Source: Planctomycetota bacterium (GTDB taxonomy: Bacteria > Planctomycetota > Phycisphaerae > Phycisphaerales > Phycisphaeraceae). From it: a stretch of 5,607 nt of DNA. Position numbers and translations under genes: made by a program. This document shows positions 1 to 4,773 of the stretch, in pieces; the first letter of the stretch is position 1; every line of letters begins with the position of its first letter. The DNA is taken from contig JAJUHR010000136.1 in assembly GCA_029267795.1 (NCBI GenBank), forward strand, positions 1 to 5,607, written 5' to 3'. The notes under the pieces were generated by a model that saw only the letters and a program-made list of their open reading frames with translations, had not been told where the DNA came from and made no database searches.

Positions 1-1009
1 CCAAGCGGTGCTCGCGGCCGGCCTGCAGGCTCGGGCTCGGCAGTTCGTCGTACACACCGAAGCCTGTAACGCTAAGACAGAGCTTGGCTTGGCGGATCGT
101 CAGGGGCTGTGGCCCGAGGAGGTGGCTGAGCTGATCGACGACGGCTTGTGGATCCGGGGTGGAGGATGAGGAAGACCATCGCTCGGCGAGCTGGCGGATC
201 AGGCTTTGAAAGCTTGCGAGCCGGTCGCGTTGAGGAGCGGGCAGCGAGGCGAGGTCGGCCTGATCTGGGGCGGTGCCGTCGAGGAGGCCCAAGGCGGCCA
301 AAGCCAAGGCCTTGTCGGCAACGGGCTGGTCGCTGCTGCGGATCGATTCGCGCAGTTGGGCGAGCAGGGCTTGGCGCGTCGACGTGGGGGAGGCGGCTGC
401 GGTTGAGTCCGCCTGGGTCGGCTCAGGGCTAGCGGGCTCGGACTCAGGGGGTGGGGGCAGGCCCGCGTCGGACCCCGGCTGCTGTGGATCGCGCAGGACT
501 AGGGTAACGGGGTTCGGCTGGGGGGCGCCCTCAGGAGTGCGGGTGGGTTGTTCCATCGGGACAGTGGAGGGAACGGCAGAAGAACCGGGTGCGGGTGCTG
601 CGAGGCCGGGGTCGGGTTCATTGAGCTGTTCGAGGGCTGCGGTCAGAAGCTGCGCCTGCTCGGCGGCCGACCGGGCTGCAAGCCCTGGCGTCGCTGAGGC
701 GCCGACCCTCGGAACGTCGACCCCCACCCCCGGAGCCTCGCCCCCGGATCGCTGCGACGAGGCGTCAGCTTCTGCGGGCGGGCTGGCTTGGTCAGCCTGG
801 GGGACGGGCTCGGGCTGCGCAGGCGAAGGCGCATCCGCACCGGAGGCGGCCCGTGCGGCGGAGGAGGCGGCTGATCGAGGGGCTTTGGGCAGATCTCGCT
901 GGAACACGTCTGAACCGCGGCGATCCAAGGTGGAACAACCCTCGGCGAGCAATATCGCCCATAGGCTCAAAATGATCAGGAGCGGGCAACTGGTGCGACG
1001 TGCGCCCAT
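1..1009 (-). CDS. Predicted Pro/Ala/Ser-rich lipoprotein of unknown function (3' end outside window)
   Basis: The frame is open from an ATG at 1009-1007 to the left edge, giving 336 residues without a stop; the C-terminus is missing. The start is set by a strong AAGGAGG four bases upstream. Residues 1-25 look like a lipoprotein signal: a basic stretch (RR at 4-5), a hydrophobic core (LLIILSLWAILLA), then Glu-Gly-Cys with the candidate lipidated cysteine at 25. The -3/-2 residues (Ala-Glu) are not ideal for a lipobox. Residues about 40-210 are low-complexity, dominated by Ala, Pro, Ser, Glu and Gln, and probably form a disordered tether. From about 212 the sequence turns helical and normal in composition (start TRQALLAQLRESI), then reaches a segment with Cys, Gly and aromatic residues (LCLSVTGFGVYDELP, about 310-325) where the window ends. 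I infer a tether holding a small envelope domain away from a membrane. I do not recognise the family, and no enzymatic motif is visible. A long plus-strand ORF across it is a GC-driven shadow. Confidence 0.85.
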   Translation of the reverse strand, partial: MGARRTSCPLLIILSLWAILLAEGCSTLDRRGSDVFQRDLPKAPRSAASSAARAASGADAPSPAQPEPVPQADQASPPAEADASSQRSGGEAPGVGVDVPRVGASATPGLAARSAAEQAQLLTAALEQLNEPDPGLAAPAPGSSAVPSTVPMEQPTRTPEGAPQPNPVTLVLRDPQQPGSDAGLPPPPESEPASPEPTQADSTAAASPTSTRQALLAQLRESIRSSDQPVADKALALAALGLLDGTAPDQADLASLPAPQRDRLASFQSLIRQLAERWSSSSSTPDPQAVVDQLSHLLGPQPLTIRQAKLCLSVTGFGVYDELPSPSLQAGREHRL

Positions 1010-1013
1010 CGAG

Positions 1014-1020
1014 CCTCCTT
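1014..1020 (-). promoter_or_regulatory. Strong Shine-Dalgarno of the lipoprotein gene
   Basis: AAGGAGG on the minus strand, followed by CTCG and then the ATG at 1009. It is the only textbook ribosome binding site in the window, since holA has none and mgtE and rplQ have weak ones. It settles the start codon of the lipoprotein gene. The 4-nt spacer is slightly shorter than usual. Confidence 0.8.
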
Positions 1021-1043
1021 GCGCATCGGTGGCTGCGAGAGGG

Positions 1044-1095
1044 TCGAGTCGGCTGGACAACGACCGGCCTTCCATGGGCCCGTGGGCCGACTCGA
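1044..1095 (-). repeat. 10-bp perfect inverted repeat in the leader of the lipoprotein gene
   Basis: Arms at 1044-1053 and 1086-1095 are perfect reverse complements over 10 bp (minus strand TCGAGTCGGC ... GCCGACTCGA). The 32-nt loop itself contains a short GGCC/GGCC pairing (1066-1069 with 1077-1080). The structure lies between holA and the lipoprotein gene, directly downstream of a candidate promoter. In RNA it would form a stem-loop near the 5' end of the leader, ending about 24 nt before the Shine-Dalgarno. There is no following T-tract, so a simple intrinsic terminator is unlikely. The role is unknown; mRNA protection, a protein-binding site or a structured leader are all possible. Confidence 0.55.
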
Positions 1096-1103
1096 TTGAG
1101 ATC

Positions 1104-1132
1104 AGGATATCGCGCGGAGCCTGCGGCGTCAC
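1104..1132 (-). promoter_or_regulatory. Candidate sigma-70-type promoter for the lipoprotein gene
   Basis: On the minus strand GTGACG (1132-1127, 4/6 match to TTGACA) is separated by 17 bp from TATCCT (1109-1104, 4/6 match to TATAAT). The implied transcription start near 1097 gives a leader of about 88 nt that begins with the 10-bp inverted repeat. The position between holA and the lipoprotein gene makes sense, but matches of this quality occur by chance. Confidence 0.35.
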
Positions 1133-1162
1133 ACGCCTTGCTGTCGGACGGCTGCCGACGGG

Positions 1163-2233
1163 TCACGGCAGGCGCTCGGGCAGGCTGGCGCAGAAGCACT
1201 CCAGCCCCCGGATGAAATCGCCGCGGCCGGTTTTGGCCCGAAGGTCGAATCGGACGACCGAGTCGAAGAACTCAGCTGCCCGGCGTTCGTCCAGGCGGTT
1301 GATGGCAGCGAGGAAGGCATTGCGGCGCGGGCCGAACAGCCGAAAACGCTCGGCGATCTGCGAATCGGACGCCCCCTGCAGCTTCATCATCGTCGCCAAG
1401 TGGAGCTTGCGGAACAGGTCGACGACGAAGTAGGCCACGAGCACGTCCGGCTGGCCGGAGAAGTCGATCAGCTCGTGGATTTTGTCGATGACCGCGCGGG
1501 CTGTGGGGGTGGCGGAGGCTTCGGCTTCGCGGCCGGCGAACAAGCTGCGCTGTCGCGGTAGAGCCTGGAGCAGGGATAGGACGGCCTCCTGGACCGCCCA
1601 GGCTTGCTCGTCGCTGCTGCGGGCCACAAGCTGATCGATCACGTCGGTGGTGATGGGTTTTCCGGGGCCGGCCAGGGCGGCGAGCTTGGCCAGCTCACTA
1701 TCGAGCCGCGACAGATCGGTTCCCAACCGGCGGACCAACTCGGCGGCTGCGGGTGTGGGCAGCTGGGCGCCGTGGGCCTGCGTGGCGCGGCGTTGCAACC
1801 AGGGCACGGCTCTCGCCGGCGGCAGCGGGTCGCATTTGACCACCGCCCCTACCTGGGCGATCCATTTGTCGAGATTGCCGGGGTGCCACCGGGGGCTGCG
1901 CAGAACGAGCGTGGCGTGATCGACGGGGGACTGGGCGTAGCGTTCGAGGGAACCGCGGTGGGCGGTGACGAAGGCCTCGGCCTCGTCGACGATCACGAGC
2001 TTGTGCCGCCCCATCAGGCTGAAGCTGCGCAGCTCGTCCAGCACTTCGGCCAAGGTGACGGTTCGACCGTCGTAAAGGATTGTTTCCACTTCGCCGTGGG
2101 CCGCTTCCAGGGCTGCCCGCAGCATGTCCAGGTGCTCGCGTTGCAGCATCGGTTCGGCCCCGTGGAGGGCGCAGATGCGGGTGTCGGCGTCCAAGTGGGT
2201 GGCTGAGGAATGCGATGCGGGGCGAGGGGGCAT
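1163..2233 (-). CDS. holA: DNA polymerase III subunit delta (clamp loader)
   Basis: A 356-residue protein of the length expected for delta, the clamp-loader subunit that opens the sliding clamp so that it can be placed on primed DNA. Domain I (about 17-135) carries the family pattern: a short beta strand and helix (RICALHGAEPMLQREHLDML), an acidic turn (YDGRTVTLAEVLDELRSFSL), then a strand ending in hydrophobic plus Asp-Glu (HKLVIVDEAEAF) and the LERYAQSP...TLVLRSP stretch. There is no Walker A P-loop, as expected, since delta is a non-ATPase relative of the AAA+ family. The lid-like domain (about 140-210) has LGTDLSRLDSELAKLAALAG followed by ITTDVIDQLV, also typical. The collar domain (about 212-350) holds a slightly longer, basic/Ala-rich link around 226-246. 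ATG 2233 is preferred because homology starts by residue 18 and the next ATG (residue 29) would cut into it. No Shine-Dalgarno precedes it. It is flanked by untranslated gaps on both sides, so it is likely its own unit. Confidence 0.92.
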   Translation of the reverse strand: MPPRPASHSSATHLDADTRICALHGAEPMLQREHLDMLRAALEAAHGEVETILYDGRTVTLAEVLDELRSFSLMGRHKLVIVDEAEAFVTAHRGSLERYAQSPVDHATLVLRSPRWHPGNLDKWIAQVGAVVKCDPLPPARAVPWLQRRATQAHGAQLPTPAAAELVRRLGTDLSRLDSELAKLAALAGPGKPITTDVIDQLVARSSDEQAWAVQEAVLSLLQALPRQRSLFAGREAEASATPTARAVIDKIHELIDFSGQPDVLVAYFVVDLFRKLHLATMMKLQGASDSQIAERFRLFGPRRNAFLAAINRLDERRAAEFFDSVVRFDLRAKTGRGDFIRGLECFCASLPERLP

Positions 2234-2244
2234 AGGGAAAAAAG

Positions 2245-2250
2245 ATTATA
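2245..2250 (-). promoter_or_regulatory. Consensus -10 box just upstream of holA
   Basis: A perfect TATAAT on the minus strand (2250-2245) ends 11 nt before the A of the holA ATG. With normal spacing, transcription would start near 2238 and leave a leader of only about five bases. That fits the absence of a Shine-Dalgarno. No -35 hexamer is recognisable at 16-19 bp. In this GC-rich context a perfect hexamer is notable, but it could be chance. Confidence 0.45.
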
Positions 2251-2309
2251 ACGGGTGCGGAGGGGTTAGGACCGTGGGTTGCCGCCCGCGGCTGGGCGGG
2301 CCGCTAGGA

Positions 2310-2335
2310 CTGGGGCACGCTGCGCTTAACCCCAG
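2310..2335. repeat. Small inverted repeat in the mgtE-holA gap
   Basis: CTGGGG (2310-2315) and CCCCAG (2330-2335) form a 6-bp stem with a 14-nt loop. It is one of several palindromes packed in the gap. Alone it would be weak evidence; its neighbours make it more interesting. Confidence 0.35.
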
Positions 2336-2336
2336 G

Positions 2337-2360
2337 CACCCAGCGTTTTCGTTTTGGGTG
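2337..2360. repeat. Small inverted repeat in the mgtE-holA gap
   Basis: CACCCA (2337-2342) and TGGGTG (2355-2360) form a 6-bp stem around a 12-nt loop made largely of GTTTTCGTTT. It directly abuts the previous palindrome. Neither strand shows a clear terminator T-tract after the stem. Confidence 0.35.
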
Positions 2361-2363
2361 TAA

Positions 2364-2379
2364 CGATGTAGCGATGTAG
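2364..2379. repeat. Tandem 8-bp direct repeat (CGATGTAG x2)
   Basis: Two exact adjacent copies of CGATGTAG (2364-2371 and 2372-2379) sit immediately beside the 7-bp hairpin. Minus strand reading is CTACATCG twice. It may be part of the flanking sequence of a dispersed repeat, or a small slippage duplication. Confidence 0.6.
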
Positions 2380-2380
2380 A

Positions 2381-2398
2381 GCGGGGCTTTTGCCCCGC
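2381..2398. repeat. REP-like hairpin, 7-bp perfect GC stem
   Basis: GCGGGGC (2381-2387), TTTT loop, GCCCCGC (2392-2398). On the minus strand, downstream of mgtE, the stem is followed by TCTACATCGC, not a T-tract, so it is a poor intrinsic terminator. Together with the neighbouring hairpin it resembles the short GC palindromes scattered between genes in many GC-rich genomes. Confidence 0.55.
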
Positions 2399-2413
2399 CG
2401 CATATGCTCCCTC

Positions 2414-2432
2414 GGCGGGCCGAAGGCCCGCC
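2414..2432. repeat. REP-like hairpin, 8-bp perfect GC stem
   Basis: GGCGGGCC (2414-2421), GAA loop (TTC on the minus strand), GGCCCGCC (2425-2432). It starts 29 nt past the mgtE stop codon. No T-run follows on either strand. It may block exonucleases at the 3' end of mgtE mRNA or belong to a dispersed palindrome family; it could also take part in Rho-independent termination of an atypical kind. Confidence 0.55.
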
Positions 2433-2461
2433 CTACTGGGGCTGAGGGTGCGGGCACGGCT

Positions 2462-3838
2462 TCAGGTGGTGAGGTAGAGCATCAACCACGCGAAGGTGAG
2501 GGCGAAGAAGAACGCGCCCATGTCGGTGACGGTGGTCAGCACGGGCCCCGCGGCGAGGGCGGGGTCGATCTTGAAGGACTTCAAGACGAGGGGGAGTGAT
2601 CCGCCAAAGCATACGGCCAGGACGTTGTTGATCGCCATGGAGCCGCCGACGACCAAGCCAAGGTAAGGGTACGTGTCGCCGCGCATCAGCCAAGTGATGG
2701 TGCCCAGGGCGGCGCCGAGGATCAGTCCGTTGATCACGCCGAGCCTGATCTCTTTGCTTAGGACGTGCATCAACTCGGCGGGCTTGACCAGGCCGAGGGT
2801 CATTTCACGCAGGCTTACCGCGACGGCCTGGCTCCCGGAGCAGCCGCACATGTCCGAAAGGATGGGCAAGAAGATCATCAAGGCGGAGACCCTGGCGAGG
2901 ATCGGCTCGTAGATGGCGATGACGCTGGTGGAGATGAGGTTCAGGCCGATGTTGGGCACCAGGAAGGCCAGCCGGCGGACCATGCGGGTCTTGATCTGCA
3001 TGGTCCGCAGCTCCTCGCCGGTGACGATGCCGCTGAGCCTCAAGATGGTCTTGCCGGCGCGTTCGGCCAGAGCCTCCTGGACGTGGGCGCGGCGGACGAC
3101 GCCCACCAAGCGGTTCCACTCGTCGACGACCGGGGCGGTGTACAGGTCGGTTCGGTCGAAGAAGTCCTCGAGGCGGTCCAGGTCGTCGGTGACCTTGACG
3201 CTCTGGGTATCGGTCAGAGAGATCGCGGTCAACGCGGTGGAGCCGGGGGAGAGGACCAGGTCGCGCAGGCGGACGATGCCGCGGAGCTGACCGGTCCTGC
3301 CGGCGACGACGTAGATGTTCTGCAAGTCGTAGGGGGAGTATTTCGCGGCGTTGAGGCGGAGGTCGCAGACGACGTCGTCGATCCGCAGGTGGTCGGGATA
3401 GGCGACGTACTCCGTGATCATGATGCCGCCGGTGGTGTTGGCGGGGTACCGGGCTCGACGGCGGACCTCCTCGGCCTCCGCGGGGTCCATCCGCGCCAAA
3501 ATCGCCTCGGCGTCGTCGGCCTTCAGCTCGGCCAGGACGTCGGCCTGCTCGTCGCTGGCCATCTCCTCTACGATGGCTGCGGCGCGCTCGGCGGGGAGCT
3601 CCTCGATCAGGTCGGCGGCCTGGGCGTCGGAGAGGCTTTCGACCAGGTCGGCAGCCTCCTCCGGGGGCAGCAACTCGAGCAACCGCGTCCGCTTGGACTC
3701 CTCCATGCGGACCAGGGTGTAGGCGGTCTCGCCTAGCGGGATGGACTTGAGGAACGCGCGGACTTGGTCGACGTCGCCGAGGTCAACCAAGCGCTCCAGT
3801 TCCTGCCAGCGGGGGATGTCCTGTTGTGGCTCGACCAT
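2462..3838 (-). CDS. mgtE: Magnesium transporter MgtE
   Basis: A 458-residue Mg2+ channel of the inner membrane with all family parts in order. The cytoplasmic N domain (about 10-128) is a run of short Leu/Ala-rich helical repeats (LLPPEEAADLVESL, then LIEELPAERAAAIVEEM). Two CBS domains follow (about 132-200, opening YPANTTGGIMITEYV, and about 201-262), which sense internal Mg2+. A connecting plug helix (about 263-285) leads to a membrane domain of about five helices (about 288-456). The pore aspartate expected in the last helix is present (Asp439 in TTVTDMG), as is DPALAAGP before it. In the usual GGNxGxQ motif this protein has CGCSGSQ (331-337), so Asn is replaced by Cys. I chose ATG 3838; a TTG at 3874 would add 12 residues but has no ribosome site and lies outside the family domain. 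Only a weak GGA precedes the ATG. The gene follows the rplQ terminator and is probably transcribed alone. Confidence 0.96.
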   Translation of the reverse strand: MVEPQQDIPRWQELERLVDLGDVDQVRAFLKSIPLGETAYTLVRMEESKRTRLLELLPPEEAADLVESLSDAQAADLIEELPAERAAAIVEEMASDEQADVLAELKADDAEAILARMDPAEAEEVRRRARYPANTTGGIMITEYVAYPDHLRIDDVVCDLRLNAAKYSPYDLQNIYVVAGRTGQLRGIVRLRDLVLSPGSTALTAISLTDTQSVKVTDDLDRLEDFFDRTDLYTAPVVDEWNRLVGVVRRAHVQEALAERAGKTILRLSGIVTGEELRTMQIKTRMVRRLAFLVPNIGLNLISTSVIAIYEPILARVSALMIFLPILSDMCGCSGSQAVAVSLREMTLGLVKPAELMHVLSKEIRLGVINGLILGAALGTITWLMRGDTYPYLGLVVGGSMAINNVLAVCFGGSLPLVLKSFKIDPALAAGPVLTTVTDMGAFFFALTFAWLMLYLTT

Positions 3839-3923
3839 GTTCCATTCTCGACGACCATCCGGGGTATGGTTCAAAGCCGGGGTCTATCCCGCCAGTCGGG
3901 CCACTGCCGTGACTCCGGTTAGG

Positions 3924-3952
3924 AGGATACCACGGCCTGGGATCGCTGTTCG
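3924..3952 (-). promoter_or_regulatory. Candidate extended -10 promoter of mgtE
   Basis: On the minus strand TGG directly precedes TATCCT (3929-3924), giving an extended -10 pattern. A weak -35 (CGAACA, 3952-3947, 3/6) lies 17 bp upstream. The predicted start near 3917 leaves a leader of about 80 nt, too short for an M-box Mg2+ riboswitch. Support is modest and rests mainly on position between the rplQ terminator and mgtE. Confidence 0.3.
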
Positions 3953-3998
3953 AGCGGTGTGCCAATCGAAGCTATCGGCGCGGGGATGGATCTTTCCG

Positions 3999-4033
3999 AA
4001 AACAAAGGCCGACCTGGGGGAAAAGGTCGGCCT
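3999..4033 (-). terminator. Intrinsic terminator of the rpoA-rplQ operon
   Basis: AGGCCGACCT (4006-4015) and AGGTCGGCCT (4024-4033) form a perfect 10-bp stem with an 8-nt loop. On the minus strand it is followed by TTTGTTTTC, a T-rich release tract. It begins 52 nt beyond the rplQ stop and separates the ribosomal operon from mgtE. On the plus strand the flank is not T-rich, so it acts in the direction of rplQ. Confidence 0.85.
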
Positions 4034-4084
4034 GGGTTGTTGCTCAAGATCGGGATACCGAGGTGCGCGGACCGGCTATTGCTA

Positions 4085-4699
4085 TTAGCCAGCGTCTGGG
4101 GTGCTCTGCGCCTCGGGTGCGGTCGGGCCGCCAGTCTCCTCGGCGGGCTGGGCGCTACCTTCGGCCGGCGAGGCGGTCTTGGCTTTGCGCAGCCGGGCGG
4201 CGACTTCCATCCGCTTGTTCGCCTTGTCGCGGCGGCGAGAGAACTGACCTGAGACCTGCGGGCCGGTCTCTTCCTCGCCCACCAGTTGGAGCACGCACAG
4301 GTCGCTGCCATCGCCGATCCGGTGCTTGGCTAGGCGGATGATGCGGGTGTAGCCACCGGGGCGGTCGGTGTAACGTTGGGCGATCTGGTCGAACAGCTTC
4401 TTGACGACGTGTGGGCCGTCGAGCAGCTCGCCATACTTGTTGCGCTTCACGTCGGTATCGGCGTCGTTCTTGACCATGATGCGGTCCTGCAGCTCGGCCA
4501 CGACGCGGCGGCGTGAAGCCAGGTCGCCCTTGCGGGCCGCGGTGATCAGCTTTTCGACGAAAGGCTGGACGCTCTTGGCTTTGGGGACCGTGGTCGTGAT
4601 CTGCCCGTGGGTGAACAGCGCCACGGCCAAGTTCCGCCTCAGCGCCCGGCGGTGCTCATGGTCCCGGCTCAACTTGTAACCCGCTACCCGATGCCTCAT
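4085..4699 (-). CDS. rplQ: Large-subunit ribosomal protein L17, with insertion and C-terminal tail
   Basis: A 204-residue L17, a protein of the 50S subunit near the peptide exit. The signature start MRHRVAGYKLSRDHEHRRALRRNL and the GGYTRI segment (115-120) are both present. I set the start at ATG 4699, where L17 proteins normally begin; a TTG two codons earlier is possible, and a weak GGGG lies seven bases upstream of the ATG. The protein is much longer than E. coli L17 (127 residues). About 22 extra residues lie around 72-98 (charged, RIMVKNDADTDVKRNKYGEL). A tail from about 145 is first basic (RRRDKANKRMEVAARLRKAK) and then acidic and Ala/Pro-rich. The insertion looks like one I associate with planctomycete L17, which is an inference. 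The gene lies 74 nt after rpoA, as in most bacteria, and ends with two in-frame stops (TAA TAG). Confidence 0.97.
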   Translation of the reverse strand: MRHRVAGYKLSRDHEHRRALRRNLAVALFTHGQITTTVPKAKSVQPFVEKLITAARKGDLASRRRVVAELQDRIMVKNDADTDVKRNKYGELLDGPHVVKKLFDQIAQRYTDRPGGYTRIIRLAKHRIGDGSDLCVLQLVGEEETGPQVSGQFSRRRDKANKRMEVAARLRKAKTASPAEGSAQPAEETGGPTAPEAQSTPDAG

Positions 4700-4773
4700 G
4701 GTCAATCCCCAAGGTCCTGGTGACGATCAACAACTCGACGCGGCGCCGGCCGAATCGATCCCCATGCCACTTA

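Noticed and set aside
1143..1159. 5-bp inverted repeat (GTCGG/CCGAC) just past the holA stop
   Set aside because: The stem is short, the loop is 7 nt and no T-tract follows; such pairings are frequent by chance at this GC content.
273..1433. A 386-codon open frame on the plus strand
   Set aside because: It lies antisense across the lipoprotein gene and the end of holA. Its product is Ala/Arg/Ser/Gly-rich without any recognisable domain, as expected from the opposite strand of GC-rich coding DNA.
1604..2206. A 200-codon open frame on the plus strand
   Set aside because: It is antisense to holA, which is well supported by family sequence; the product has only Gly/Gln/Val-rich shadow composition.
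2381..2432. The two strong hairpins as intrinsic terminators of mgtE
   Set aside because: Neither hairpin is followed by a T-tract on the minus strand, unlike the clear terminator after rplQ. They are listed as REP-like repeats instead, although some role at the mRNA 3' end remains possible.
2765..3736. A 323-codon open frame on the plus strand
   Set aside because: It is the antisense shadow of mgtE; its product is a low-complexity Gly/Asp/Val-rich string, while the minus strand encodes a complete, well-recognised MgtE.
3839..3874. Upstream TTG start for mgtE at 3874
   Set aside because: It lacks a ribosome binding site and adds 12 residues outside the MgtE family domain; the ATG at 3838 gives the usual family length.
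3839..4005. Possible M-box Mg2+ riboswitch before mgtE
   Set aside because: The space between the rplQ terminator and the mgtE start is 160-170 nt, the candidate leader only about 80 nt, and I see no set of conserved stems or an expression-platform terminator before mgtE.
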